Shown: positions 9,501 to 16,850 of the stretch, one piece after another
How positions within the stretch are numbered: the stretch's first letter is position 1
Layout of the letters: each line of letters starts with the position of its first letter
Source of the DNA: Arthrobacter gallicola
GTDB lineage: Bacteria > Actinomycetota > Actinomycetes > Actinomycetales > Micrococcaceae
Reading direction: 5' to 3'
DNA length: 64,000 nt
Assembly (NCBI RefSeq): GCF_014836775.1
Contig: NZ_JACSQD010000001.1
Span: 803,681-867,680, forward strand
Notes under the pieces: model-generated
Databases searched by the model: none
Told to the model about the DNA's origin: nothing
What the model saw: the letters and a program-made list of their open reading frames with translations, nothing else
Position numbers and translations under genes: made by a program

Positions 9501-9592
9501 CCCGTCATTGTGCCATGCACCCGGTGTGTGGAAGTCAGATGTTCGGATCAGACAGGGTCGCCTCGAGGATGCGCGGACGAGCAGACGAGTGC

Positions 9593-10141
9593 TCAGTATG
9601 CGGGCGCCGGCTCCTCACTCCCCTCGGCTTCAGCAGGGTCCGGACCGAAGCCGAGGCCAGTGCCGAGTCCCCCGGTGAAATCGTCTGTTCCATGTGCCAG
9701 CAGTTCTCCGGTCTCTGGATCCACGTCACCGGGCATCTCGCCTGCACTGTCGCCGGGGACATCCCGGAGCGGGGCGGCAACACTGATACTCCTGCGGAAA
9801 TTGGCGGTGCCCCACATCAAGTCGTGTCCGACCGAATCAGCGTCGATGTCAACGGACGTTCCGCTGCGCCCTCCTTCGGTCATCCACTGCCGGACACGGA
9901 GCCGGCCGGTCACGATAACGCGGTCGCCCTTGTGGATGCTCACAGCCGCGTTGGTAGCGAGCTGCCGGAACATCGACACGGAGTACCAGTTGGTCTGCCC
10001 GTCCACCCAGAGACTTGTTTCCCGGTCGAACCGCCTCTCAGTTGTGCACATCCGGAAGCCGGCAATCGCCAGTCCGCTCTCTGCCGTTGTGGTCCGGACC
10101 TCCGTCGCCACAAAACCGCGGAGGGTAATGGTGTCAGTCAT
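9593..10141 (-). CDS. ssb: Single-stranded DNA-binding protein
   Basis: 182 residues. The N-terminal half is an SSB OB-fold (ITLRGFVATEV at the start, TNWYSVSMFRQLATNAAVSIHKGDRVIVTGRLRVRQW in the middle). The C-terminal tail is acidic and Gly/Pro-rich but ends PAPAY, not the D-D-D-I-P-F type tip that recruits partner proteins, so it may be a paralogue and not the replicative SSB encoded beside rpsF. The ATG start is at 10141. It forms a minus-strand run with the lipoprotein and ettA. Confidence 0.88.
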   Translation of the reverse strand: MTDTITLRGFVATEVRTTTAESGLAIAGFRMCTTERRFDRETSLWVDGQTNWYSVSMFRQLATNAAVSIHKGDRVIVTGRLRVRQWMTEGGRSGTSVDIDADSVGHDLMWGTANFRRSISVAAPLRDVPGDSAGEMPGDVDPETGELLAHGTDDFTGGLGTGLGFGPDPAEAEGSEEPAPAY

Positions 10142-10383
10142 GGGTTTCCCCTTCTGCTGCTGTCGGGGCGCCGGTACCGAACGCCGAAACGATGCCGGCG
10201 CGGTTGGCCGGTTCAGCCAGTGTGCAGGTCCGGGGTACGGTCATTGCCGGCAGCAGCCGGGGATGTGGATGGAGTCGAGTCAGCGGTTGCCACTCGTGGG
10301 CTGGGGAGGACAGGTGGACAGATGGAAAGACCGGCCATGTCCCTAACTGCACAGGAGCCTTCACCATTGGCTTCGGGGAAGGC

Positions 10384-10448
10384 CCGTTCCCCCTTAAAGC
10401 CCGTCGCCCCTAAGGCCCGTTCCCCTTAAAGCCCGCTGCCCTTAAAGA
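10384..10448 (+). repeat. Four tandem 16-17-nt repeats
   Basis: Units begin at 10384, 10401, 10417 and 10433; each is a variant of CCGTTCCCCTTAAAGC. They are non-coding and directly precede the tRNA-Arg-side hairpin. A compact array of this kind arises by slippage; a protein-binding role is possible but unsupported. Confidence 0.75.
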
Positions 10449-10451
10449 CTG

Positions 10452-10488
10452 AAGCCTCCAGCCACGGCGGCACCGTGGCTGGAGGCTT
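10452..10488 (-). terminator. Terminator of tRNA-Arg
   Basis: Perfect 16-bp stem (AAGCCTCCAGCCACGG with its complement) and a 5-nt loop, starting 6 nt beyond the tRNA 3' end. The T-tract on the minus strand is weak. Confidence 0.7.
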
Positions 10489-10494
10489 TATGGG

Positions 10495-10567
10495 TGCCCC
10501 CGGCGCGACTCGAACGCGCAACCTACGGATTAGAAGGCCGTTGCTCTATCCATTGAGCTACGAGGGC
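10495..10567 (-). tRNA. tRNA-Arg(TCT)
   Basis: Full cloverleaf on the minus strand. The acceptor stem GCCCTCG pairs with CGGGGGC (one T-G pair), followed by discriminator A. The anticodon loop in CCTTCTAATCC carries TCT, reading AGA/AGG codons, which are rare in this GC-rich genome. CCA is not encoded. Confidence 0.95.
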
Positions 10568-10929
10568 AGACCAATAGATGATACTACGAGCCTTCCGTCC
10601 CAGGCCGCAGGCAGATCACCGCCGGCGCATCCCACCGGCCCCACTACCTCGTCGGGAACCTTCGACGGCGGACATGTGCCGGGTGTTTCCGGTCCTCCGA
10701 GCGGCGGCAGACGCTGCGGCTGCGCCGGACGGCGGCGGACGGCGGCGGAATTGAGGACATCCGGCAGCGGGCAGCGGGCAGCCGGGCAGCCGGGCAGCCG
10801 GTCCTCAGGCAGAACAGCTTTTCAAAAAATATCGATGCCACTGCATCCAAACACCGGCGGCCGGAAGTAAGGGAGATGTAGGTCACAAAAAGCCGGGCTT
10901 TGACCCGGCCGGAACCAGAGGAGAAAGCC
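10568..10929. other. Leader region of the DUF4397 gene
   Basis: About 360 nt without a convincing gene. It holds a run of GGGCAGCC-like repeats (about 10763-10800) and, near 10843-10868, a GCATCC followed by a GGAAGTA element at short spacing. That is loosely like an ECF-type -35/-10 pair, a weak suggestion only. A small hairpin (GCCGGG/CCCGGC, 10892-10909) precedes the ribosome site. Confidence 0.4.
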
Positions 10930-11769
10930 ATGCGCAGGACCGCCACACTATTCGCCGCAGCAGGACTGGCCGCCGGAGCCGGACTTGCAGCCGCCCCCGC
11001 AGCGACAGCCGCGGACGACGCCCAGCTCTCCGTTTTGCACGCGGTGCCCGGCACCACGGTGGACGTGTACGTCAACGGTGCCCTGACCCTGGACGATTTC
11101 ACGCCGGGGTCCATGGCCGGGCCCCTGCCCCTGCCGGCCGGGAACTATGAGCTGGCCATCACCGCAGCAGATGCCGCAGACGCCTCCGCTCCCCTCATTG
11201 GCCCGGTTTCCGCCAACCTCACTGCCGGCGGCAACTTCACCGCCGTCGCCAATCTGAGTGCTGATGGCACACCAACGGCGAATGTGTTCACCAACGACAC
11301 GTCCACCATCCCGGCGGGCAAGGCACACCTGACTGTCCGGCATGTTGCGGCCGCGCCGGCAGTCGATGTCCTGGCTAACGGCACAGCGGTGATCACGAAT
11401 CTGGCCAACCCCGACGAGAAGACCCTCCCGGTGGACGCCGGAACAATCTCGGCTTCCGTCGCTGCGGCAGGCACCACCACACCGGTCATCGGCCCGGCCG
11501 ATCTCACCCTCCCTGAGGGCGTCCACACGATCGTCTACGCGTGGGGTTCCCTTGAGGAAGGCAACCTGGCCCTGGCCACGCAGACCATTTCCGGGATGGA
11601 AAGCGCACCCAATGCGGTTCCCGGAGCACTGGCTGCTGATGCTGCACCTGACGGCACCGTGCTCGCCGCAGCCGGCGGGCTGACCCTCATGGCATTGGCC
11701 GGAACCGCCGTGCTGATCCGCCGGCGCAGCGCGGCCACGGCAGAAGCTGCGGGGACCGTCTCCAGCTGA
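10930..11769 (+). CDS. DUF4397 secreted, membrane-anchored protein
   Basis: 279 residues from the ATG at 10930, which has GAGGAG 7-12 nt upstream; an in-frame start 30 nt earlier would add a charged stretch before the signal peptide. The N-terminus RRTATLFAAAGLAAGAGLAAAPAA is a signal peptide, cleaved near Ala27-Ala28. Two DUF4397-type segments follow (LSVLHAVPGTTVDVYVNG near 31 and LTVRHVAAAPAVDVLANG near 134). The C-terminus has one hydrophobic segment (TVLAAAGGLTLMALAGTAVL) and Arg-Arg-Arg, a membrane or wall anchor, but I find no LPXTG motif before it. The sortase and sigma genes follow on the same strand. Confidence 0.87.
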   Translation: MRRTATLFAAAGLAAGAGLAAAPAATAADDAQLSVLHAVPGTTVDVYVNGALTLDDFTPGSMAGPLPLPAGNYELAITAADAADASAPLIGPVSANLTAGGNFTAVANLSADGTPTANVFTNDTSTIPAGKAHLTVRHVAAAPAVDVLANGTAVITNLANPDEKTLPVDAGTISASVAAAGTTTPVIGPADLTLPEGVHTIVYAWGSLEEGNLALATQTISGMESAPNAVPGALAADAAPDGTVLAAAGGLTLMALAGTAVLIRRRSAATAEAAGTVSS

Positions 11770-11818
11770 TCCCGACGGCTCACCCGTGCCAGTCCAGCTG
11801 GACAGACTGGAAATCCGC

Positions 11819-11853
11819 CGGGTGCGGTGCAGCCCTCCGCTGCACCGCACCCG
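11819..11853 (+). terminator. Hairpin after the DUF4397 gene
   Basis: 14-bp perfect stem (CGGGTGCGGTGCAG and its complement) with a 7-nt loop, 50 nt after the stop codon and without a T-run. It probably separates or attenuates transcription before the sortase gene. Confidence 0.6.
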
Positions 11854-12009
11854 GGCCCGCACAGCGAAGAGCCCGAACAGCGAAACGGCAGCGCCGCGAA
11901 AGGTCCGCTAAGCGGAGGGCCCACTTAGCGAAAAGGCCCATCCGGAGAAGATCCCTCAAGCGTAGATCCGCCCGTCAGCGACCCAACCGCAACAGAACAG
12001 GACACGTAC

Positions 12010-12714
12010 ATGCATCACTCTTCAAGCGCCCGCCGACGCCTCGCAGCCCTGCTGCTGGCTGCTGGGGGCGTGGGGCTGGGAGCCTGCGGTTCGACGGCGA
12101 CCATGGGCAGCCCTGAGGCACCCCCTTCATCTTCCCTTGCACCCTCCACCTCGGCGGCTGCAGGATCCCCGACGGCCGCAGGATCCCCGACGGCGTCCGG
12201 CAGCGGTCCAGGGGCCGGTCCGTCCGGAATACCCGTCCGGGAGGCAACGCCCGAGGCGGCTGAAGTCCTGGCGCAGCCGGTCCGGGTGCGGGTTGAAGGG
12301 ACGGGAATCGACCTTGAGATAGTCCCCACCGGTGTGGAGGACAACGGTGCCATGACCATTCCGGATAACCACTACCAGGCCGGGTGGTACCGCTACGGCC
12401 CCAGCCCCGGGTCATCGGCCGGATCCGCTGTCCTGGCCGCCCACGTGGATTCCCGGACCGAGGCACTGCCCATTGCGGGGCTGAAAGATGTCCCCGCGGG
12501 AACCAAGGTGACGGTGACCCTGGAAGACGGATCCACCGTCGTCTATCAGACCGAACAGGTAGAGCACATCGCTAAACGTTCCCTCGACGGACACCGCCTC
12601 TTTGACCGCACCGGGAGCCCGCTTCTGAAACTGGTGACCTGCGGCGGGCGCTGGCTGGACACGGAAGACGACTATGAAGATAACGTTGTACTCACGGCTG
12701 CGCCGCTATCATAG
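12010..12714 (+). CDS. Class F-like sortase with lipobox
   Basis: 234 residues. The sortase beta-barrel spans about residues 88-232. The catalytic pair is His145 in VLAAHVDSR and Cys211 in KLVTCGGRW, with Arg214 nearby. Sortases are transpeptidases that anchor surface proteins or assemble pili. The N-terminus is not an ordinary membrane anchor: after RRRLAALLLAAGG comes LGAC, a lipobox with Cys26, then a Ser/Pro/Ala-rich linker containing two AAGSPT repeats. The enzyme may therefore be lipid-anchored. No LPXTG substrate is visible in the window. The sigma and anti-sigma genes follow. Confidence 0.87.
   Translation: MHHSSSARRRLAALLLAAGGVGLGACGSTATMGSPEAPPSSSLAPSTSAAAGSPTAAGSPTASGSGPGAGPSGIPVREATPEAAEVLAQPVRVRVEGTGIDLEIVPTGVEDNGAMTIPDNHYQAGWYRYGPSPGSSAGSAVLAAHVDSRTEALPIAGLKDVPAGTKVTVTLEDGSTVVYQTEQVEHIAKRSLDGHRLFDRTGSPLLKLVTCGGRWLDTEDDYEDNVVLTAAPLS
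12160..12195 (+). repeat. 18-bp coding duplication in the sortase linker
   Basis: Two adjacent copies starting at 12160 and 12178 encode the repeated AAGSPT of the flexible linker. Confidence 0.85.
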
Positions 12715-12797
12715 GGACATTCCGCAGCACCGACCGCAAGAGACTCAGCACTGCGTTTCCCACTGCAAAGCTGGCCAACGGCAGGAGAATGCCCCCG

Positions 12798-13361
12798 ATG
12801 TCATCCGGTGTCCCCGAGTGGGACGACGTCCTCGACGGGGCTTTCGCCGCCGGCGAGGAGGCAGCACTCGCTGAGGCGTACCGCCGCTTTGCGCCGCTGA
12901 TCCGTACCATGGCGCTTCGGCGCCTGCTGGATCCGGCAGCAGCGGATGACGCGGTGCAGGAGGTCTTTATCCGCGCCTGGCGCTACCGGGAAAGCTATTC
13001 GCCGGACCGGTCAACCCTGGCGGCCTGGCTGGTGGGAATTTCGCGGAACGTTGCGCTGACTATGACTTCCTCGCGGATCCGCGAGGACGACGTGCTGGAG
13101 AGCGCCGCCGTCCGCGACCAGCGCGCCGCATACCTGGTTCCGGACCCGGAGAGCGTGGCAGACAAAGTGGTGCTCGACGCCGAACTCACCCGGCTGGGCG
13201 AGCCGCAGCATTCCATCCTGAGGATGGCCTTCCATGAAGACCTGACTCATCAGCAAATATCGGAGCGGCTCAAATTGCCCCTGGGAACCGTTAAGAGCCA
13301 TATCCGCCGGGGACTCATCCAGCTGCGGCAACGATTGGAGGTCAGCGATGCACCTGCATGA
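12798..13361 (+). CDS. ECF-type RNA polymerase sigma factor
   Basis: 187 residues, with sigma region 2 (DPAAADDAVQEVFIRAWRY) and region 4 (HEDLTHQQISERLKLPLGTVKSHIRRGLIQLRQRL). It resembles the SigK-type ECF group controlled by RskA-like anti-sigma factors, as judged by the partner gene. The ATG at 12798 sits 10 nt after AGGAG (12783-12787); an in-frame ATG at 12789 is only 1 nt from that site and is less likely. It overlaps the anti-sigma gene by 14 nt, so the pair is co-translated. The regulon is unknown but probably includes this envelope cluster. Confidence 0.92.
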   Translation: MSSGVPEWDDVLDGAFAAGEEAALAEAYRRFAPLIRTMALRRLLDPAAADDAVQEVFIRAWRYRESYSPDRSTLAAWLVGISRNVALTMTSSRIREDDVLESAAVRDQRAAYLVPDPESVADKVVLDAELTRLGEPQHSILRMAFHEDLTHQQISERLKLPLGTVKSHIRRGLIQLRQRLEVSDAPA

Positions 13362-14154
13362 TGATGCATTGGCTCTCCTCGCACTGGGTGAGGAACCGAC
13401 GGCGGAGGAGGCCGCCCATCTGGAGGCCTGCGACCGCTGCCGGGCCGAGGTAACCTCCTACGGCCGCGTGGTCCGTGCTGCGCGCAGCACCGGCACCATC
13501 GACGCTTCCGTGCCTCCCCCGCAGGTCTGGGAAAACATCCACAGCAGCCTTGGCCTCGGACCGGACGTGCGCCGGAACCCGCTCGAGGAAACGCCCTCCG
13601 CTGCCGACCCCACCAGCCCGGCCGCGCCCAGCAGCACCCGTGCCGTCCGGAACACCGCTGGCAAGCACCCGGAGACTCCCGCCGGTCCGCCGGTGGAGGC
13701 ACCGGTGTCCCTGGACGGGAAACGCCGCCGCCGGAGCACCGGATGGCTTGCGGCCGCCGCCGTGGCAGCCCTGATCGCCGGGGCGGCAACCTGGGGAGTT
13801 GTCCGCAGCCTGCCGCCACAGCCGGAGGTCCTGGCCTCCACGGCTCTGCAGCCCCTGCCCTCCTACAGCGATGAGGGAACGGCAACTGTCGACCAGCTGC
13901 CCGATGGCGAACGTGAACTCGTGGTCACGGCCAGCAGCAGCCAGGCAGAGGGCTACCGCGAGGTGTGGCTGATCTCTCCGGACATCACCTCAATGGTTAG
14001 CCTGGGCACCATGGATGGGCGCGAGGCACGGTTCCGCATCCCCGCGGGCCTGGACCTGTCCGCTTACCCGATCGTCGATATTTCCGATGAGCCCCTGGAC
14101 GGCAACCCCGAGCATTCGGGCAACTCCATTCTTCGCGGTCAACTCCAGCTGTGA
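13348..14154 (+). CDS. Zinc-binding, membrane-anchored anti-sigma factor (RskA-like)
   Basis: 268 residues. The cytosolic N-terminus has the ZAS motif His24-x3-Cys28-x2-Cys31 (AHLEACDRCRAEV). A single transmembrane segment at about 132-152 follows a Lys/Arg-rich stretch. The extracellular C-terminal half ends in a domain of RskA C-terminal type (VVTASSSQAEGYREVWLI, FRIPAGLDLSAYPIVDISDEP). It should hold the overlapping sigma factor at the membrane and release it after proteolysis. The neighbouring M50-like protease is a candidate for the intramembrane cut. Confidence 0.92.
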   Translation: MHLHDDALALLALGEEPTAEEAAHLEACDRCRAEVTSYGRVVRAARSTGTIDASVPPPQVWENIHSSLGLGPDVRRNPLEETPSAADPTSPAAPSSTRAVRNTAGKHPETPAGPPVEAPVSLDGKRRRRSTGWLAAAAVAALIAGAATWGVVRSLPPQPEVLASTALQPLPSYSDEGTATVDQLPDGERELVVTASSSQAEGYREVWLISPDITSMVSLGTMDGREARFRIPAGLDLSAYPIVDISDEPLDGNPEHSGNSILRGQLQL

Positions 14155-14196
14155 GCGGTATTCCATACACCGGGCAAGCGGGCGGAAGCGCACCGG

Positions 14197-14970
14197 ATGA
14201 GGTTCTCCCCCGGAATGACCGGTGCCGGCGTGTCCGGTGACGGAGCCGGCTGGCTGGCTGAACTGTGGGCCCGGATTACCGGCGGCTTTATGCGGACCGG
14301 CGGCCTGGAAGCATCTCCCTGGATTCTGCTCGCCCTGGCGGCCGGCGCGGCTTTCCTGACCATCCCGCGGGCAACATGGCGGTGGTTTGGACTGTACGTC
14401 ACCTTCGTTCACGAACTTGGGCACGCGTTCGCAGCGCTGATGGCAGGGCACCGAATCTCCGGAATCGAGCTGCGCTTTGATCACTCCGGACAGATGCGGA
14501 GCCTGGGCCGCGGGGGCTTCGGTGCAGTGTGGGCGGGCTTCTGGGGTTACCCGGTCCCGGCCGTCACAGGGCTGGCACTGATTTGGGCTGCCAGCCAGGG
14601 ATGGGCGACGGCGGCACTCTCCCTGGGTGTCCTGATCCTCGCCGCAGCGCTCCTGTTCATCCGCAACCTGCAGGGCCTGACCATCGCCGCGGGCTGCGCT
14701 GCTGCCGCCGTTCTGCTGGTCTGGTTCGTCCCTGCCGAGCAGGTGGCCTATGCCGTGCTCACGCTCGGCATCGCCCTGCTCGCGGGCGCCGTGCGGGACT
14801 GGCTCAACCTCCTGAGCGTTCACACCCGGCGCAGGCACGCGCTGTCCTCATCGGATGCCTGGATCCTGGCCCAGCCCAGCGGCATCCCCGCGCTGGTTTG
14901 GCTCACAGCCTTTGCGCTGGTCATCACTGCCTGTGCGGCCGGTTCGCTGTGGTTGCTGCTGCCTGCCTGA
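14197..14970 (+). CDS. M50-like intramembrane metallopeptidase
   Basis: 257 residues with about six hydrophobic segments. The zinc motif HELGH is at residues 72-76 inside a membrane segment (GLYVTFVHELGHAFAALMAGH), as in the peptidase M50B-like family. A second conserved stretch, RDWLNLL, may hold the third ligand Asp. It lies 42 nt after the anti-sigma gene on the same strand, so a role in regulated proteolysis of that protein is attractive but unproven. There is no PDZ domain, unlike RseP/Rip1. ATG at 14197 is used; a second in-frame ATG is near 14215. Confidence 0.85.
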   Translation: MRFSPGMTGAGVSGDGAGWLAELWARITGGFMRTGGLEASPWILLALAAGAAFLTIPRATWRWFGLYVTFVHELGHAFAALMAGHRISGIELRFDHSGQMRSLGRGGFGAVWAGFWGYPVPAVTGLALIWAASQGWATAALSLGVLILAAALLFIRNLQGLTIAAGCAAAAVLLVWFVPAEQVAYAVLTLGIALLAGAVRDWLNLLSVHTRRRHALSSSDAWILAQPSGIPALVWLTAFALVITACAAGSLWLLLPA

Positions 14971-14981
14971 AATGCCTTCCC

Positions 14982-15467
14982 TTAGCGGGCGTCGGCCGCG
15001 GAATCAGCGTCAGCGGCACTATCTGAGCCGGAATGCTCGCCGTGGCCGGAGGCCTGGTTCCCCGGGAAGGTGACACGCAGTTCAAGCCGGTGCTGACCGT
15101 CTTCGGCCTGGGTGAAAATGGCTTTTCCGGAGATTCCGGCCAGTCCCCCGGTGCCGGAACCCGGAATGATATGTCCGGAAGATGCCGTTGCCTCACCTTC
15201 AGCCAGTCCCCAGTGCTGGATCACCATGGTGCCCTCGCGGCCCTCCACACTGCCGGCGAAAACTTCACTTCCTACGTAACCGGCGCCGGCCGCGTTGCCG
15301 GCAAGGAGCAGGTCCGCCACACTGGTGCCGGAGACGGCCCCCTCAAAGATTTTCACCGCCCGTACGGTCGAAAGTTCGCTGTTGGTTCCCTCGACGACAT
15401 AGGGCGTGGGCTCCCATGAGGAAACGTCGAAGTCGGCAGTGATCGAGTGTTCTGTTCCGTCGGACAT
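14982..15467 (-). CDS. DUF3224 family protein
   Basis: 161 residues. The sequence from SITADFDVSSWEPTPYVVEG to LELRVTFPG matches the DUF3224 family, a small lipocalin-like beta-barrel of unknown function with features such as FEGAVSGTSVADLLLAG and GYVGSEVFAGSVEGREGTMVIQHWG. The last 24 residues are a low-complexity His/Ser/Asp/Ala tail not needed for the fold. It has no signal peptide, so it is cytosolic. The ATG start is at 15467. It is convergent with the M50 gene and divergent from the mannosyltransferase. Confidence 0.87.
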   Translation of the reverse strand: MSDGTEHSITADFDVSSWEPTPYVVEGTNSELSTVRAVKIFEGAVSGTSVADLLLAGNAAGAGYVGSEVFAGSVEGREGTMVIQHWGLAEGEATASSGHIIPGSGTGGLAGISGKAIFTQAEDGQHRLELRVTFPGNQASGHGEHSGSDSAADADSAADAR

Positions 15468-15587
15468 ATCTTCAGTATCCCGTGTCCGGGCACCAATTGC
15501 ATGCCCGTGTCACGCCGACGGTACCCTTGTCGCTGGGGCGCCGCCGTTTGGGGGCCCTAAAATGACGCTGAAGGAGAACCACCACGC

Positions 15588-16850
15588 ATGTCGTCCACAC
15601 CGGTATCCGCCGAGCCCCGGTACATGCGTACCTCCTTTCTGTGGATGAGTTTCGGCGTCCTCCACCTGCTGTTCTTTGGCCTGCTGAGTCCCCTGATTTT
15701 CACCGGTGAAGTCCTCAGCGACATCCAGTTCTACCGGCAGTGGGCCTTCGAAGGCATCGACAACGGGCACTGGCAGGGCATCAGCACCGCCTGGGTGTAT
15801 CCCATCGGAGCACTGGCACCCATGCTGCTGGCCGCGGTGTTCGGGTACGGTGCCTATCAGTTTGCCTGGTTCCTGATTTTTGCCGGGCTCAACGCTGCCG
15901 CTCTGGCGGTGCTGACCAAGCAGCGCACACGCCAGCGGTTCATTGCCGCCTACTGGTGGATGGGAATCACTGCCCTGCTCGGACCTGTCGCTGTGGGCCG
16001 GGTGGACGGGCTGACTGTTCCCCTGGTGATTATTGGAATGCTGCTGCTGGCCAGGCGTCCGGTGCTGGCCTCAGCGCTGCTTGCAGCCGCCACCTGGATC
16101 AAGGTGTGGCCGGCAGCCGTTATTCTCGCTGCCCTGGCTGTCTCCCGCCGGCGTCTCACCGTCCTGGTAACCGGCGCCGCAGTGTCCGCCGCTGTCGCGG
16201 TGGTGGTCGCCGCTTCGGGCGGGCTGCGTTATCTGCTCAGTTTTGTCGGTGCCCAGGGAGACCGGGGCATGCAGCTCGAAGCGCCGTTCACAACCCCCGG
16301 ACTGTGGCAGGCCATTCTGGGCCAATCGGGCGCCTACATTTTCGAGGACACCGTTATCAATACCCGGGAGGTCCGCGGTGCGTGGGGCGAACCCGTCGCC
16401 GCGCTGATGACTCCGCTGCTCGCCTTGGCGGCTGTCGCCGTCGTCGTTCTGCTGCTCTGGGCGCTCCGCCGCGGCGCCGACGCAGGCTCGCTGCTCGCTA
16501 CCGGGTCCCTGGCCCTGGTCGGAGCCTTCATTGTCTTCAACAAGGTTGGCTCACCGCAGTTCATGCTCTGGCTTGGAGCCGTCACTGCTGTTGGGCTTGC
16601 CTGGCAGGGCCGCTCCTGGCGTGTTCCCGCCCTGATGATGATTCCGGTGGCCGCACTGACGACGCTGGTTTACCCCATGTTCTACGCGGCGCTGTATGAC
16701 GACCTGAACGCCGGCGTCGCCGCGATGCTCACGGTCCGCAACCTGCTGGTGATGGCCCTGTTTGTCTGGGCCGTTATGCACATTGTCCAGCTGGCGCGGA
16801 CCGGGCGGACCGTCAATGAATCCGCAGTTCTCCCGGAGCAGGCTCCGTAA
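15588..16850 (+). CDS. GT-C mannosyltransferase-like membrane protein (GT87/DUF2029)
   Basis: 420 residues with about ten hydrophobic segments. An acidic pair in the first outer loop (EVLSDIQFYRQWAFEG) is typical of GT-C enzymes using polyprenyl-phosphate sugars. The family includes actinobacterial alpha-mannosyltransferases of lipomannan or arabinogalactan synthesis. The facing mptB gene supports a lipoglycan role; the exact linkage is unknown. ATG at 15588 follows AAGGAG. Its 3' end overlaps mptB tail to tail by 38 nt. Confidence 0.8.
   Translation: MSSTPVSAEPRYMRTSFLWMSFGVLHLLFFGLLSPLIFTGEVLSDIQFYRQWAFEGIDNGHWQGISTAWVYPIGALAPMLLAAVFGYGAYQFAWFLIFAGLNAAALAVLTKQRTRQRFIAAYWWMGITALLGPVAVGRVDGLTVPLVIIGMLLLARRPVLASALLAAATWIKVWPAAVILAALAVSRRRLTVLVTGAAVSAAVAVVVAASGGLRYLLSFVGAQGDRGMQLEAPFTTPGLWQAILGQSGAYIFEDTVINTREVRGAWGEPVAALMTPLLALAAVAVVVLLLWALRRGADAGSLLATGSLALVGAFIVFNKVGSPQFMLWLGAVTAVGLAWQGRSWRVPALMMIPVAALTTLVYPMFYAALYDDLNAGVAAMLTVRNLLVMALFVWAVMHIVQLARTGRTVNESAVLPEQAP

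Larger units (their letters stand above)
10142..10494. other. 353-nt gene-poor region between ssb and tRNA-Arg
   Basis: Contains the ssb leader, a set of four tandem 16-17-nt repeats (listed separately) and a hairpin beside the tRNA gene. A short minus-strand reading frame here ends inside the ssb start and shows no domain, so I do not call it a gene. Confidence 0.6.

Noticed and set aside
10134..10367. Short minus-strand frame upstream of ssb
   Set aside because: 77 codons, no domain, overlaps the ssb start and contains leader sequence only.
10763..10800. GGGCAGCC run considered as a CRISPR or VNTR
   Set aside because: Too short and imperfect, with no spacers.
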